The notes beneath the pieces are model-generated. The model worked only from the letters and a program-made list of their open reading frames with translations. It was not told the DNA's origin and made no database searches. DNA of 64,000 nucleotides from Paraburkholderia kirstenboschensis (GTDB taxonomy: Bacteria > Pseudomonadota > Gammaproteobacteria > Burkholderiales > Burkholderiaceae): positions 558,001 to 622,000 of the forward strand of contig NZ_CAJHCR010000001.1 in assembly GCF_904848585.1 (NCBI RefSeq). Reading direction: 5' to 3'. This document shows positions 52,532 to 63,477 of the stretch, in pieces. Numbering within the stretch: position 1 is the first letter of the stretch; each line of letters begins with the position of its first letter. The translations under genes were made by a program, and so were the position numbers.

Positions 52532-53574
52532 GTGCGGCAGCGGCAACGCGGCGGCTGCGTCTGGGCGTGGTCGGCCTCGGGCGGCTTGGCAAACGTCACG
52601 CTGAGAACCTCGCGTATCGCGTGCCGGGCGCGGAACTGGTTGCTGCTTGCAGCCCGCTCGAAGAGGAGCGGGCATGGGCGCGCGACACTTTGCCCTCGCC
52701 ACGCCTTTACGATGACTACGCGCAACTGCTAGACGACAAGGACGTGGACGCCGTGTGGCTCGTCACGCCGTCGTCGCTGCACGCGCAGCAGATCGTTGAC
52801 GCTTTGCGCGCCGGCAAACACGTGTTCTGCGAAAAGCCTTTGTCGCTCGATCTGGCCGAGTGCGAGCGGGTGTTGCAAGAGGCCGCGCGGTACCCGCATC
52901 TGCAGGCGACGATCGGCTTCATGCGGCGTTTCGATCCGAGCTACAAGGACGCGTTCGACAAGATCGAAGCGGGCAAGATAGGGCGGCCGTTTCTCGTGCG
53001 CTCGCAAACCGCCGACAAGAACGATACCGACGGTTTCTTCGTGCGCTTCGCGGCAACTTCCGGCGGCATTTTCCTGGACTGCACGGTGCACGATATCGAC
53101 GTCGCGCGCTGGCTGCTCGGCAAGCCGCGTGCGAAACGCGTGTTCGCGGCGGGCGCCGTCGCGCTGCACGAAGGCCTGCGCGAGTTCGGCGATGTGGATA
53201 ACGGCGTGGCGATCTGCGAATTTGAGGACGGCAAGCTCGCCATGTTCTACGCGTCGCGGACCCAGGCCCACGGCAACGACACGCACAGCGAAGTGATCGG
53301 CACGGCCGGCGCGCTCGCGATCGGACATAATCCGCGCGCGAACCGTGTGGAGATATACGACGCTGCGGGCATTCGCAACGAGTGCACGCCGAGTTTCTTC
53401 GATCGCTTCGAAGAGGCGTTTCTGCAGGAGGCGCGCGCGTTCGTCGCGTCGGTGCAGGGCGGGGCGGGATCGACCGTGCAAGCGGGTGCGACGCTCGCCG
53501 ACGCGCTGGAAGCAACCCGCATCGGCAATGCGTTGCGGCAGTCGCTGCAAAGCGGGCAGGCGGTAACGCTGTAG
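52528..53574 (+). CDS. Second Gfo/Idh/MocA-family dehydrogenase
   Basis: 348 residues, homologous to the preceding iolG. The Rossmann motif is GVVGLGRLGKRHAENLA, with EKPLSLDLAECERVL and SGGIFLDCTVHDIDVARWLL. Overlaps the iolG stop as ATGA, so it belongs to the same operon. Related proteins oxidise other inositol isomers (scyllo- or D-chiro-) or inosose-type sugars, which would let the pathway take more substrates. The exact substrate cannot be read from the sequence. Confidence 0.87.
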   Translation: MSAAAATRRLRLGVVGLGRLGKRHAENLAYRVPGAELVAACSPLEEERAWARDTLPSPRLYDDYAQLLDDKDVDAVWLVTPSSLHAQQIVDALRAGKHVFCEKPLSLDLAECERVLQEAARYPHLQATIGFMRRFDPSYKDAFDKIEAGKIGRPFLVRSQTADKNDTDGFFVRFAATSGGIFLDCTVHDIDVARWLLGKPRAKRVFAAGAVALHEGLREFGDVDNGVAICEFEDGKLAMFYASRTQAHGNDTHSEVIGTAGALAIGHNPRANRVEIYDAAGIRNECTPSFFDRFEEAFLQEARAFVASVQGGAGSTVQAGATLADALEATRIGNALRQSLQSGQAVTL

Positions 53575-53700
53575 CGCCGATATTGCTGGTTGGACGGCGA
53601 TGCGCGCGGTGCCTGCGCCGGCAAGGCGGCGAAGGCTGCGGTAGAATTTGACCCTCTGTCCGGCGTCGCGAACGACGCCTAGTCCCGAAGGTCATCGTCG

Positions 53701-53934
53701 ATGCAAATTCAGATTCATAAGGAAGTCGATGCGCGCGGGCTGATGTGCCCGCTGCCCATCTTGCGCGCCAAGAAGGCGCTCGCCGATATGGAAAGCGGTC
53801 AGATTCTCAAGGTGCTCGCCACCGACCCCGGCTCGCAGCGCGATTTCGCCGCGTTCGCGAAGCAGACCGGCAATGAGATCGTCGAGAGTTCGTCGCACGA
53901 CAAAGTCTTTACGTTTCTGATGAAGCGCCGCTGA
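53701..53934 (+). CDS. TusA-like sulfurtransferase
   Basis: 77 residues. The VDARGLMCPLPILRAKKALA segment carries the CPxP motif of the SirA/TusA family, in which the cysteine carries persulfide sulfur for tRNA thiolation and other pathways. The C-terminal IVESSSHDKVFTFLMKRR fits. It is an independent gene with its own terminator, about 126 nt after the dehydrogenase. Family members (TusA, YedF and others) are hard to tell apart by sequence. Confidence 0.88.
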   Translation: MQIQIHKEVDARGLMCPLPILRAKKALADMESGQILKVLATDPGSQRDFAAFAKQTGNEIVESSSHDKVFTFLMKRR

Positions 53935-53975
53935 CGCGCACGCATTCAGACCCACTCAGACGCACGCACTGAAAC

Positions 53976-54016
53976 AAAAGGCGCTGTGCCCGCGAAAGCG
54001 GAGCACAGCGCCTTTT
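53976..54016. terminator. Bidirectional terminator between the TusA-like gene and galU
   Basis: A 14-bp perfect stem AAAAGGCGCTGTGC / GCACAGCGCCTTTT, with an inner CCGC-GAAA-GCGG hairpin. The T-run on one strand and the A-run on the other allow termination of both convergent genes. Confidence 0.9.
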
Positions 54017-54062
54017 TGACTTTTGCGAGATGCCCAGGGATTCAAGGCATCTCGCAGAGGCG

Positions 54063-54944
54063 TTAGCCTTCCAGAACCGGCGAACGCGTACGCAGATATT
54101 CGTCAAAATCTGCGGCCACTTCGGGGTGGCGCAGCGCGAACTCGACCGTTGCCTTCAGATAACCGAGCTTGCTGCCGCAGTCGAAACGCGTGCCGTGGTA
54201 CTTGTACGCGAGAACCTGTTCGTCGGCGAGCAGCGACTGGATCGCGTCCGTGAGTTGCAGTTCGCCGCCGGCGCCCGGCTTGATCGAGCGGATGTGATCG
54301 AAGATACGCGGTTTGAGCACGTAGCGGCCCACCACGCCGAGATTCGACGGTGCGACGCTTGGTTCCGGCTTTTCGACGATGCCCGACATCTTGATGATCG
54401 AGTCTTCCCACTCCTTGCCGTCGACAATACCGTACGACTTGGTTTCCTGGGCTGGGATCTCTTCGACGCCGATCACCGAGCTGTGATAGTGGTCGAACAC
54501 CTCGATCATTTGCGTCATGACAGGCGGCGTGCCGTACAGCAAGTCGTCTGCGAGAATCACGGCGAACGGGTTGTCGCCCACAAGTTTCTCCGCGCACAGC
54601 ACGGCGTGGCCGAGGCCGAGCGCTTCCGGCTGACGCACGTAGAAGCAGTCCACATGGCTCGGCTTGATGCTGCGCACGAGTTCCAGGAGCTTGTCCTTGC
54701 CGCGCGCTTCCAGCTCGGCTTCGATTTCATATGACTTATCGAAGTGGTCTTCGATCGCCCGTTTGCTGCGGCCCGTGACGAAGATCATTTCGGTGATGCC
54801 GGCCGCCATGGCTTCTTCCACCGCGTACTGGATCAGCGGCTTGTCGACGATCGGCAGCATTTCCTTCGGGCTTGCCTTCGTGGCAGGGAGGAACCGGGTG
54901 CCAAGACCTGCTACCGGAAATACTGCCTTTGTAACTTTTAGCAT
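54063..54944 (-). CDS. galU: UTP-glucose-1-phosphate uridylyltransferase
   Basis: 293 residues. The N-terminal nucleotide-binding signature is AVFPVAGLGTRFLPATKASP, followed by EMLPIVDKPLIQYAVEEAM. The ADDLLYG segment carries the catalytic aspartate. Makes UDP-glucose for exopolysaccharide, LPS and galactose metabolism. The start at 54944 gives MLKVTKAVFPVAG. It is followed (70 nt) by valS on the same strand, upstream, without a clear T-run terminator between them. Confidence 0.94.
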   Translation of the reverse strand: MLKVTKAVFPVAGLGTRFLPATKASPKEMLPIVDKPLIQYAVEEAMAAGITEMIFVTGRSKRAIEDHFDKSYEIEAELEARGKDKLLELVRSIKPSHVDCFYVRQPEALGLGHAVLCAEKLVGDNPFAVILADDLLYGTPPVMTQMIEVFDHYHSSVIGVEEIPAQETKSYGIVDGKEWEDSIIKMSGIVEKPEPSVAPSNLGVVGRYVLKPRIFDHIRSIKPGAGGELQLTDAIQSLLADEQVLAYKYHGTRFDCGSKLGYLKATVEFALRHPEVAADFDEYLRTRSPVLEG

Positions 54945-55014
54945 GTGATTACCCTGAGTCCTCTGGTTTAGCTATCTGTCCGTGCCCGCCGCGCGGGCGG
55001 GCGTGGAGCGTCGA

Positions 55015-57894
55015 TCAGGCCGGCAAGCGCGCGAACTGCGCCTTCAGCTTGCCGACAGTCGCTTCGAATTCCGCCAGCCTTTTCTGCTCCTGTTCGACGA
55101 CTGCAGGCGGCGCCTTGGCGACAAAACTTTCGTTCTGCAGTTTGGCATTGCACTTGACGATTTCCGTGCTCAACCGCGCAATCTCCTTCGATAAACGCTC
55201 GCGCTCGACCGCGACGTCGATCTCGACCTTCAGCACGAGCTTGTCACTGCCTACAATAGCAATTGGCGCGCCATCTGCTTGCGCGTCTAGTGCGGCCTCG
55301 TCGGCAATGATCTGCACTTCCGACAAACGGGCCAATGCCTGGGCGTACGGAGCGAAGGTGCGCAGGCGCTCCGCGTTGCCGGTAGCGAGCAATGGCACCT
55401 TGACCGCCGGCGACAGATTCATTTCGCCGCGCAGATTCCGGCACGCATCGATCACTGCTTTCAGGTCGGCCGCCCATTGCTCCGCGTCTTCGTCGAGCTT
55501 CGACATCTCGGCAACGGGGTACGGCTGCACCATGATGGACGCTTCGCCCTCGGCCTTGCCCGCGGGATAACGCCCGGCCAACGGTGCAACTTTCTGCCAC
55601 AACGCCTCGGTGATGAACGGAATCACCGGGTGCGCGAGGCGCAACACCGTCTCGAGCACGCGCAGCAGGGTGCGCCGTGTGGCGCGCTGCTGGTTCGGCT
55701 GACCCGTCTGGATCTGAACCTTGGCGAGTTCGAGATACCAGTCACAGTATTCGTCCCAAACGAACTTGTATAGGGCGTTGGCCACATTGTCGAAGCGATA
55801 GTCGGCGAAACCCTTGGCGATCTCGGCTTCGACGCGTTGCAGGCGGGACACGATCCAGCGATCCGCCGACGAGAAGTTCAGGTGGCCGTCCGGCCCGCAT
55901 TCGCCGCACTGTTCCGGCTTGCCGAAACCGCAATCGTGACCTTCGCAATTCATCAGCACGAAACGGGTGGCGTTCCACAGCTTGTTGCAGAAATTGCGAT
56001 AGCCCTCGCAGCGTGCGAGATCGAAGTTGACGTTGCGCCCGAGCGTGGCCATCGACGCCATCGTGAAGCGCAGCGCGTCCGTGCCGAACGCCGGGATGCC
56101 GTCCGGGAATTCCTTGCGGGTTTTCTTTTCGATCGACGCGGCCTGCTTCGGGTTCATGAGGCCGGTGGTGCGTTTGGCGACGAGCGCGTCAAGGCCGATG
56201 CCGTCGACGATATCGATCGGATCGAGCGTATTGCCCTTGCTCTTCGACATTTTCTGACCTTCGGCGTCGCGCACGAGACCGTGCACGTAGACCGTGTCGA
56301 ACGGCACCTTGCCCGTGAAGTGCGTGGTCATCATGACCATGCGCGCGACCCAGAAGAAGATGATGTCGAAGCCCGTAACCAGCACCGACGACGGCAGGAA
56401 GTGCTTCAGTTCCTGCGTTTCGTTCGGCCAGCCGAGCGACGAAAACGGCACGAGGGCGGACGAAAACCACGTGTCGAGCACGTCTTCGTCGCGTTTGAGC
56501 GGGCCCGTGTAGCCGGCTTGCGCCGCTTTTGCGTGCGCGCCTTCCTCGGTCATCGCGACGAAAATCTCGCCATTTTCGCCGTACCACGCGGGAATCTGAT
56601 GACCCCACCAGAGCTGGCGCGAGATACACCAGTCCTGGATGTTCTCGAGCCACTGGTAGTACGTGGTTGTCCAGTTTTCCGGCACGAATCTGATTTCGCC
56701 GCTGCGGACTACGTCGAGCGCGGTTTCGGCGATCGATTTGCCCGGATTGAACGTGCCTTCAGGCGCCGGTTTGCTCATCGCGACAAACCACTGGTCGGTC
56801 AGCATCGGCTCGATCACGACGCCCGTGCGGTCGCCGCGCGGCACCATCAGCTTGTGCGGCTTGACCGATTCGAGCGCGCCGAGCGCTTCGAGGTCGGCGA
56901 CGACCTGCTTGCGGGCTTCGAAACGGTCGAGGCCGCGGTATTTTTCCGGCGCGTTGCCGTTGATCTTCGCGTCGAGCGTGAGGATCTCGATTTGCGGCAG
57001 TTTGTGGCGCAGGCCGACCTGATAGTCGTTGAAATCGTGCGCGGGCGTGACCTTGACGACGCCCGTGCCGAATTCGCGGTCGACGTAGTCGTCGGCGATG
57101 ATCGGCACTTCGCGGCCCGACAGCGGCAGCGTGACGGTCTTGCCGATCAGATGCGCGTAGCGCTCGTCTTCCGGATGCACCATCACGGCGGTGTCGCCGA
57201 GCATGGTTTCAGGACGCGTGGTCGCGACCGTCAGATGGCCGGAGCCGTCGGTGAGCGGGTACTGGATGTGCCACAGGTGGCCGTTTTCTTCCTCGCTGAC
57301 CACCTCGAGATCGGAGACGGCGGTGAGCAGCACCGGGTCCCAGTTGACGAGGCGTTTGCCGCGATAGATCAGGCCCTGTTCATAAAGGCGCACGAACACG
57401 TCGCGCACGGCGGCCGACATTTTGTCGTCCATCGTGAAGTATTCGCGCGACCAGTCGATCGACGCGCCGAGGCGCCGCACCTGGTTCGTGATGGTCGAGC
57501 CGGATTCCTGCTTCCATTCCCAGACGCGTTCGACGAATTTTTCGCGGCCGAGATCGTGGCGCGACACGCCTTGTGCGTCCAGTTGCCGTTCGACGACGAT
57601 CTGCGTGGCGATACCCGCGTGGTCGGTGCCCGGCACCCACAGCGTGTTCTCGCCGAGCATGCGGTGATAGCGGGCGAGGCCGTCCATGATGGTCTGGTTG
57701 AACGCGTGGCCCATGTGGAGGGTGCCCGTGACGTTCGGCGGCGGCAACTGGATCGAGAAGTCTTTCCTGTTCCCGTCGAAAGAGGGCGCCGCGTAGGCGC
57801 GCTTTTCCCATTCGGGGCCCCAGTGGGCTTCGATGGTGTGCGGCTCGAAGCTTTTGGCAAGGGTGGAGGAGGTGTCGCTCGGGGTGTCGCTCAT
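55015..57894 (-). CDS. valS: Valyl-tRNA synthetase
   Basis: 959 residues (E. coli 951). The HIGH-type motif is [15 protein letters not shown] near residue 45, and the KMSKS motif is [10 protein letters not shown] near residue 545. The C-terminal coiled-coil, whose charged heptads begin [17 protein letters not shown], is characteristic of ValRS. The start at 57894 ([16 protein letters not shown]) is chosen over an open frame reaching 58359, because that extension overlaps the uvrD gene and is not ValRS-like. Charges tRNA-Val. Confidence 0.96.
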   Translation of the reverse strand: MSDTPSDTSSTLAKSFEPHTIEAHWGPEWEKRAYAAPSFDGNRKDFSIQLPPPNVTGTLHMGHAFNQTIMDGLARYHRMLGENTLWVPGTDHAGIATQIVVERQLDAQGVSRHDLGREKFVERVWEWKQESGSTITNQVRRLGASIDWSREYFTMDDKMSAAVRDVFVRLYEQGLIYRGKRLVNWDPVLLTAVSDLEVVSEEENGHLWHIQYPLTDGSGHLTVATTRPETMLGDTAVMVHPEDERYAHLIGKTVTLPLSGREVPIIADDYVDREFGTGVVKVTPAHDFNDYQVGLRHKLPQIEILTLDAKINGNAPEKYRGLDRFEARKQVVADLEALGALESVKPHKLMVPRGDRTGVVIEPMLTDQWFVAMSKPAPEGTFNPGKSIAETALDVVRSGEIRFVPENWTTTYYQWLENIQDWCISRQLWWGHQIPAWYGENGEIFVAMTEEGAHAKAAQAGYTGPLKRDEDVLDTWFSSALVPFSSLGWPNETQELKHFLPSSVLVTGFDIIFFWVARMVMMTTHFTGKVPFDTVYVHGLVRDAEGQKMSKSKGNTLDPIDIVDGIGLDALVAKRTTGLMNPKQAASIEKKTRKEFPDGIPAFGTDALRFTMASMATLGRNVNFDLARCEGYRNFCNKLWNATRFVLMNCEGHDCGFGKPEQCGECGPDGHLNFSSADRWIVSRLQRVEAEIAKGFADYRFDNVANALYKFVWDEYCDWYLELAKVQIQTGQPNQQRATRRTLLRVLETVLRLAHPVIPFITEALWQKVAPLAGRYPAGKAEGEASIMVQPYPVAEMSKLDEDAEQWAADLKAVIDACRNLRGEMNLSPAVKVPLLATGNAERLRTFAPYAQALARLSEVQIIADEAALDAQADGAPIAIVGSDKLVLKVEIDVAVERERLSKEIARLSTEIVKCNAKLQNESFVAKAPPAVVEQEQKRLAEFEATVGKLKAQFARLPA

Positions 57895-58046
57895 GGGTCG
57901 ATCGGCTGGTGAATGCGGAGAATGTTCGATTATAAAGGGCGCCGGGGCGCGGCTCTGGTTTTGGGGTTTTTGGTTTCGAGGATTCGAATCGACGAGACCA
58001 AACCACCCCGCCGTGCAGGCAAAAAAAGCAAGCCCCCGCCGGGGCA

Positions 58047-58052
58047 TATAAT
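58047..58052 (+). promoter_or_regulatory. -10 element upstream of uvrD
   Basis: Perfect TATAAT ending 29 nt before the uvrD ATG, right after a GCCCC-CGCC-GGGGC hairpin. The -35 is weak. The short leader suggests a simple promoter. Confidence 0.45.
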
Positions 58053-58081
58053 GACGAACACCCCGCCGTCCCTCCGAAAAA

Positions 58082-60445
58082 ATGCCCGATCTGCTAGCCA
58101 ATCTCAACCCCGAACAACACGCCGCCGTCACGCTCCCCAACGAGCCCGCGCTCATTCTCGCCGGCGCGGGCAGCGGCAAAACCCGCGTGCTCATCACACG
58201 CATCGCGTGGCTCATCCAGCACGGGCTTGCGTCGCCCGCCACCATTCTGGCCGTGACCTTCACCAACAAGGCCGCGCGCGAAATGATGTCGCGCCTGTCG
58301 GCGCTTTTGCCCATCGACACGCGCGGCATGTGGATCGGCACCTTCCACGGCCTGTGCAACCGGATGCTGCGCGCGCATCATCGCGATGCCGGTTTGCCCG
58401 CCACCTTCCAGATTCTCGATACCGCCGACCAGCTGTCCGCGATCAAGCGTCTGATGAAGGGCCTGAACATCGACGACGAAAAGTACCCGGCAAAGAATCT
58501 CCAGTACTTCATCAACAACGCGAAGGAACAAGGGCTGCGCCCGAAAGATGTCGACGCAACCGACAATTTCAACCGCAAGTTCGTCGAACTCTACGAAGCC
58601 TATGACCAGCAGTGCCAGCGCGAAGGCGTGGTCGACTTTCCGGAACTGCTGCTGCGCTGCTATGAACTGCTCGCGCACAATCCGCCGCTGCGCGCGCACT
58701 ATCAGGCGCGCTTCAAGCACATTCTCGTCGACGAGTTCCAGGACACGAACAAGCTGCAATACGCGTGGCTGAAGCTGCTCGCGGGCCAGACGAATTCGAT
58801 CTTCGCTGTCGGCGACGACGACCAGTCGATCTACGCGTTCCGCGGCGCCAACGTCGGCAACATGCGCGACTTCGAACACGAGTTCAATGTCCGGCATCTG
58901 ATCAAGCTCGAGCAGAATTACCGCTCGCACGGCCATATTCTCGACGCGGCCAATCAGTTGATCGCGAACAATTCGCGGCGTCTCGGCAAGAATTTGCGCA
59001 CCGACGCAGGTCATGGTGAACCGGTCCGTGTTTATGAATCCGCGACGGATTCGCAGGAAGCAGGCTGGATCGTCGAGGAAATCAAGGCGCTGATCAGCAC
59101 CGGCACGTCGCGCAGCGAAATCGCGATTCTCTACCGCAGCAACGCGCAGTCGCGAACGATCGAGCACACGCTCGTCAATGCGGGCATCGCGTATCGCGTG
59201 TATGGCGGCTTGCGCTTTTTCGAGCGCCAGGAAGTCAAGCACGCGCTCGCGTATCTGCGTCTGATCGACAATCCGAACGACGACACCGCGTTTGCCCGCG
59301 TCGTCAATTTCCCCACGCGCGGCATCGGCGCGCGCACGATCGAGCAGCTCGCGGACGCGGCGCGCCTGTATAACTGCTCGATGGCAGCGGCGATTCCGTA
59401 TGTCGCCGGCAAGGCGGGCTCCAGTCTTGCGAGCTTCGCGAACCTGATCGGCAAGATGCGCGCGGACACGCAGCAGATGAGCTTGCCGGAAACCGTCGAG
59501 TACGTGGTCCGCGCAAGCGGCCTGGCGGACTTCTATCAGAACGAGCGCGAAGGTCAGGACCGGCTCGAGAACTTGCAGGAACTCGTCAACGCTGCCGCCG
59601 CGTTCGTCAGCGAAGAGGGCTACGGCATGGACACGCCCGCGCGCTCCATCCCGCTGCGTCCGGGGGCCACCGCCGCGCCCGAACTGGCCGTCGCGACCGA
59701 CGACCCGAACACCGTAGTGCTCGACGCGCCCGGCATCGCCGACCCCGCGCAAAACCCGGACACGATGACGCCGCTCGCCGGCTTCCTGTCGCACGCGTCG
59801 CTCGAAGCGGGCGACAACCAGGCGCAAGCCGGCCAGGAAGCCGTACAACTGATGACGGTACACGCGGCCAAGGGCCTGGAATTCACGGCCGTGTTCATCA
59901 CGGGTCTCGAAGAGGGGCTGTTTCCGCACGAGAACAGCGCAATGGAGTCCGACGGGCTAGAGGAAGAGCGCCGTCTGATGTACGTGGCCATCACGCGCGC
60001 GAAGGAGCGCCTCTATTTGTCGTTCGCGCAAAGCCGGATGCTGCACGGCCAGACGCGCTACAACATTCGCTCGCGTTTCTTCGACGAATTGCCGCAGGAA
60101 ACGCTCAAGTGGCTCACGCCGAAAGTCGAGGCGGGCGCGCGCTGGGGCGGCCGCTCGGACAACGCGGGCTATGGGCGCGACTGGTTCGCCCGGCCCGACC
60201 GTCAGCAGGGGTACGGCGGCGGGGCGTCGACGACGGCCGCGCCGTTGCCGGCCTTCGCTAACGAGCAACGCGCGGCGGAGGCGGGCTTCCGCGTCGGCCA
60301 GCAGGTGTTTCACACCAAGTTCGGCGAAGGCACGATCACCGCGTTGGAAGGCGGCGGCGCCGACGCGAAGGCGCAAGTCAAGTTCAAGCGCCACGGCGAG
60401 AAGTGGCTCGCGCTCGCGGTCGCCAAACTGCAGGCGGTCGAATGA
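58082..60445 (+). CDS. uvrD: UvrD/Rep-type DNA helicase
   Basis: 787 residues. Superfamily 1 motifs are all visible: Walker [16 protein letters not shown], motif Ia [11 protein letters not shown], motif [14 protein letters not shown], motif [18 protein letters not shown], motif [10 protein letters not shown], and motifs [15 protein letters not shown] and [13 protein letters not shown]-terminal tail ([20 protein letters not shown]) is the UvrD-type KOW-like element that binds RNA polymerase. Acts in nucleotide-excision and mismatch repair; Rep cannot be excluded by eye, but the tail favours UvrD. It overlaps the next gene as ATGA. Confidence 0.93.
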   Translation: MPDLLANLNPEQHAAVTLPNEPALILAGAGSGKTRVLITRIAWLIQHGLASPATILAVTFTNKAAREMMSRLSALLPIDTRGMWIGTFHGLCNRMLRAHHRDAGLPATFQILDTADQLSAIKRLMKGLNIDDEKYPAKNLQYFINNAKEQGLRPKDVDATDNFNRKFVELYEAYDQQCQREGVVDFPELLLRCYELLAHNPPLRAHYQARFKHILVDEFQDTNKLQYAWLKLLAGQTNSIFAVGDDDQSIYAFRGANVGNMRDFEHEFNVRHLIKLEQNYRSHGHILDAANQLIANNSRRLGKNLRTDAGHGEPVRVYESATDSQEAGWIVEEIKALISTGTSRSEIAILYRSNAQSRTIEHTLVNAGIAYRVYGGLRFFERQEVKHALAYLRLIDNPNDDTAFARVVNFPTRGIGARTIEQLADAARLYNCSMAAAIPYVAGKAGSSLASFANLIGKMRADTQQMSLPETVEYVVRASGLADFYQNEREGQDRLENLQELVNAAAAFVSEEGYGMDTPARSIPLRPGATAAPELAVATDDPNTVVLDAPGIADPAQNPDTMTPLAGFLSHASLEAGDNQAQAGQEAVQLMTVHAAKGLEFTAVFITGLEEGLFPHENSAMESDGLEEERRLMYVAITRAKERLYLSFAQSRMLHGQTRYNIRSRFFDELPQETLKWLTPKVEAGARWGGRSDNAGYGRDWFARPDRQQGYGGGASTTAAPLPAFANEQRAAEAGFRVGQQVFHTKFGEGTITALEGGGADAKAQVKFKRHGEKWLALAVAKLQAVE

Positions 60446-61248
60446 GCGCGGCAAGCGCGGGCCGTGACGCAGCGCTGGCCGCGTCGTCGCACAGACCGCT
60501 CGGCATACTCGCGGCCTTGCCGCAGGAACTCGGCGACCTGATCGAGGCGATGCGCGCGGAATCCGGCGTGCGCACCGTCACGCACGGCCAGCGCGACTAT
60601 CACCTAGGCACGGTCCACGGCGCGCCATGCGTCGTGACGCTCGCGCGCGTCGGCAAGGTCGCGGCGGCGGCAACGGTCAGCGCATTGATCCATGCATTCG
60701 ATGTCGAGGCTGTCGTGTTCACCGGCGTCGCCGGCGGTGTGGGCGCGGAGGTGCGAGTTGGCGACATCGTCGTGGCCAATGCGTTGTTGCAACATGATCT
60801 GGACGCGTCGCCGTTGTTTCCGCGTTTCGAAGTGCCGCTGCTAGGCGTGTCGCGCTTCGCGGCCGATGTCACGTTGGCCGCGCAACTAGCCGCCGCGTGC
60901 GAGCGTTTTGTCGCCGACGAAGGGGCTGCCTCGGCGGCGCGTTTCGGCACGAGGGAGCCGCGCGTGCATCGCGGGCTGATTATCAGCGGCGATCAGTTCG
61001 TGGCGAGCGCGGCGGGCGTCAAGGCGTTGCGCGAAGCATTGCCGGACGCGCTCGCCGTCGAGATGGAAGGTGCGGCGATCGCGCAGGTCTGTCACGAATA
61101 CGGCGTGCCGTGCGCGGTTGTACGCACTATCTCCGATACCGCTGACGACCACGCGCCGGCCTCGTTCGTCTCGTTTCTCACCGAGATCGCGGGCGCTTAT
61201 TCGAACGCGATCCTCACGCGCTTTCTGCTGGCGCGCAGCGTGGGTTGA
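60442..61248 (+). CDS. 5'-methylthioadenosine/S-adenosylhomocysteine nucleosidase family protein
   Basis: 268 residues of the phosphorylase/nucleosidase family. Motifs are the N-terminal PLGILAALPQELGDLIEAM, VVFTGVAGGVGAEVRVGDIV, the catalytic glutamate in VEMEGAAIAQVCHEYGV, and ISDTADDHAP with the catalytic aspartate. The start at 60442 overlaps the uvrD stop as ATGA, so it is coupled to uvrD. MTAN relatives of about 230 residues are shorter; the extra 20 residues at the N-terminus are low-complexity. A nucleoside phosphorylase of similar fold is the alternative. Confidence 0.82.
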   Translation: MSAASAGRDAALAASSHRPLGILAALPQELGDLIEAMRAESGVRTVTHGQRDYHLGTVHGAPCVVTLARVGKVAAAATVSALIHAFDVEAVVFTGVAGGVGAEVRVGDIVVANALLQHDLDASPLFPRFEVPLLGVSRFAADVTLAAQLAAACERFVADEGAASAARFGTREPRVHRGLIISGDQFVASAAGVKALREALPDALAVEMEGAAIAQVCHEYGVPCAVVRTISDTADDHAPASFVSFLTEIAGAYSNAILTRFLLARSVG

Positions 61249-61367
61249 GTTCAAGCGAGGCGTCGGCTAGCGGCGTGGGGGACGCGTAAAGGGCACGTTG
61301 CCAGCGCCAGGCGCATACGGTGACGGCGAATTGCCCAAACCAAACCTAATGAAGCCCTTGTCCCTCA

Positions 61368-63275
61368 TCACCCGTTCCCTGACGACTCACTCAACCCCTC
61401 GCGCACCTGCTGCAACGCGGCCGGATCTTCGATAGTCGGCAGTTCGCCCGGCTCGCGCCCTTCTGCGAGTGCGGCGATAGCCCGACGCAGCAACTTGCCC
61501 GAGCGCGTCTTAGGCAGCATCGACACAATCACCACGCGCGACGGCCGCGCAATCGCGCCGAGCTGACGGTCGACCGTCGCCGTGAGTTCCGCCTCCAGCT
61601 TCGTGCGCGCGTTGGCATCCGCGTAAGCCTGCGCGTCGCGTAGCACGACGAAAGCCATCGCCGCCTGACCCTTCAACGAGTCGGCGACGCCGACCACGGC
61701 GACTTCGGCAACCGCCGCGTGGCTCGACAAGGCTTCCTCGATCTCACGCGTGCCGAGCCGGTGCCCGGCGACGTTGATCACGTCGTCGGTGCGGCCGAGG
61801 ATCGTCACGTAACCGTCTTCGTCCTGAATGCCCCAGTCGAAGGTCGAATAGACCTGCTGGTCCGGAAAGCTCGACCAGTACGTACTGACAAAGCGCTTGT
61901 CGTCCCCCCAGACGGTCGACATGCAGCCCGGCGGCAACGGGTAATTCAGCGTCAGCACGCCTTTTTCGCCGGGTGGGCAGGGCTCGCCCGTCAGCTCATT
62001 GCGCAGGCATAAATTGAATCCGGCCGACGGTACCCCCGGCGAGCCGAGCTTCGTCGGCAGCGCTTCGACGCCGCGCGGAATCGCGAGCATCGGCCAGCCG
62101 GTTTCCGTTTGCCAGTAGTTATCGATCACGGGCTTGCCGAGCGCGCCGGCAATCCATGAGGCGGTCGGTTCGTCGAGCGGCTCGCCGGCAAGGAACAGCG
62201 TGCGCAGGCTCGACAGGTCGGCGTTTTTAAGCAGCGCCGGGTCCTGTTTCTTCAGCACGCGAAGCGCGGTCGGCGCGGTGAACATCAGATTGATCTTGTG
62301 CTGTTCGACGAGGCGCCACCAGATGCCGCCGTCGGGACGGATGGGCGTGCCTTCGTACATCACCGTGGTCAGCCCCGCAATCAGCGGCGCGTAGACGATA
62401 TAGCTATGGCCGACCACCCAGCCGACATCCGACGCGGTGAACATCGTGTCGCCGGCTTTGCCCTCGAAGATGTATTCCATCGACGCCGCGAGCGCCACCG
62501 CGTAGCCGCCCACGTCGCGTTGCACGCCTTTGGGCTTGCCGGTCGTGCCCGATGTGTACAGCACATACGAGGGCTCGTTCGACTCGAGCCATTCGCAGGG
62601 CACATGCGCGTCGAAGAACTGTTCGCGCAGCGGTTCGTAGTCGACCAGATAGTTCGCGTTGAGCCGCTCCGGCGCAAGCTGGCGGTCGATCAGCAGCACG
62701 CGCGCCGTCTTGTGAGTTGCGCGCGCGATTGCCTCGTCGACGAGCGGCGTGTAGTCGATCACCTTGCCGCCGCGCGCGCCGGCGTCGGCGGTCACGATCA
62801 GCACCGGCTTGGCGTCGTCGATGCGGGCGGCCAGGTTGGGCGCGGCGAATCCGCCGAACACGACCGAGTGAATCGCACCGAGCCGCGCGCAGGCGAGCAT
62901 CGCGAAGAGCGCTTCGGGGATCATCGGCAGATAGAGCAGCACGACGTCGCCGCGCTTCACGCCAAGCGAGCGCATCACTGCGGCCATCCGATTGATTTCC
63001 GCGTACAGCTCGGCATACGTGTAGCGCCGCTCGATGCCGGTTTCCGTCGACACATACACCAGCGCATTTTGCTGCGCACGCTCGATGAGGTGCCGGTCCA
63101 CCGCGTTATGACAGAGATTCGTGCGCCCGCCGACGAACCACCGCGCAAACGGCGGATTCGAGCGGTCGAGCACGGTATCGAACGGCGTTTCCCAATGAAT
63201 GCGCCGCGCCTCATCGCGCCAGAATGCGTCGGGATTTTCGATCGAACGGCGGTGGAAGTCGCGGTAGCGGGTCAT
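61368..63275 (-). CDS. prpE: Propionate-CoA ligase
   Basis: 635 residues (E. coli PrpE 628). The AMP-binding signature is YTSGTTGKPKGVQRDVGGYA; the C-terminal acetylatable lysine is in KTRSGKLLRRAIAAL. The N-terminal HRRSIENPDAFWRDEARRIH is the family's extra domain, and WWRLVEQHKINLMFTAPTAL the PrpE-type core. Activates propionate (and weakly acetate) to the CoA thioester. The start at 63275 (AAGGAT about 9 nt upstream) is chosen over the frame to 63428. The 2-methylcitrate genes are not in the window. Confidence 0.87.
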   Translation of the reverse strand: MTRYRDFHRRSIENPDAFWRDEARRIHWETPFDTVLDRSNPPFARWFVGGRTNLCHNAVDRHLIERAQQNALVYVSTETGIERRYTYAELYAEINRMAAVMRSLGVKRGDVVLLYLPMIPEALFAMLACARLGAIHSVVFGGFAAPNLAARIDDAKPVLIVTADAGARGGKVIDYTPLVDEAIARATHKTARVLLIDRQLAPERLNANYLVDYEPLREQFFDAHVPCEWLESNEPSYVLYTSGTTGKPKGVQRDVGGYAVALAASMEYIFEGKAGDTMFTASDVGWVVGHSYIVYAPLIAGLTTVMYEGTPIRPDGGIWWRLVEQHKINLMFTAPTALRVLKKQDPALLKNADLSSLRTLFLAGEPLDEPTASWIAGALGKPVIDNYWQTETGWPMLAIPRGVEALPTKLGSPGVPSAGFNLCLRNELTGEPCPPGEKGVLTLNYPLPPGCMSTVWGDDKRFVSTYWSSFPDQQVYSTFDWGIQDEDGYVTILGRTDDVINVAGHRLGTREIEEALSSHAAVAEVAVVGVADSLKGQAAMAFVVLRDAQAYADANARTKLEAELTATVDRQLGAIARPSRVVIVSMLPKTRSGKLLRRAIAALAEGREPGELPTIEDPAALQQVREGLSESSGNG

Positions 63276-63433
63276 CTGCGGCGATCCTTCGGATGCTGGG
63301 TGGCAAACAGGTGGAGTCGCCGTGCGCTGCGGCCGCGTCGCGCGGCGCCGGAGCGAGGCGTTTGGCACAAGCATAGAGTACGCGCGGCTCGCCGGACAAC
63401 GCGGGTTCACCATGAGCGGCGCACGCAAAAAGG

Positions 63434-63455
63434 AAAAGGCGCCGCAGCGCCTTTT
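63434..63455 (-). terminator. Terminator of the fsr-like gene
   Basis: Perfect 9-bp stem AAAAGGCGC / GCGCCTTTT with loop CGCA, lying 23 nt past the minus-strand exporter stop. Flanking A- and T-runs fit intrinsic termination. Confidence 0.8.
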
Positions 63456-63477
63456 CTTATCCGTCGAACGGGAAGTA

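Noticed and set aside
54103..54597. Minus-strand alternative frame inside galU
   Set aside because: Another frame of the same gene; no motif, and galU is intact.
55837..57912. Plus-strand ORF of 691 residues antisense to valS
   Set aside because: Arginine/valine-rich shadow with no motif; the minus strand is an unambiguous valyl-tRNA synthetase.
57895..58359. N-terminal extension of valS to 58359
   Set aside because: It overlaps the start of uvrD on the other strand and has no ValRS resemblance; the ATG at 57894 gives the normal family length.
58094..59929. Minus-strand ORF of 611 residues antisense to uvrD
   Set aside because: Shadow of the helicase gene; no domain and no ribosome binding site.
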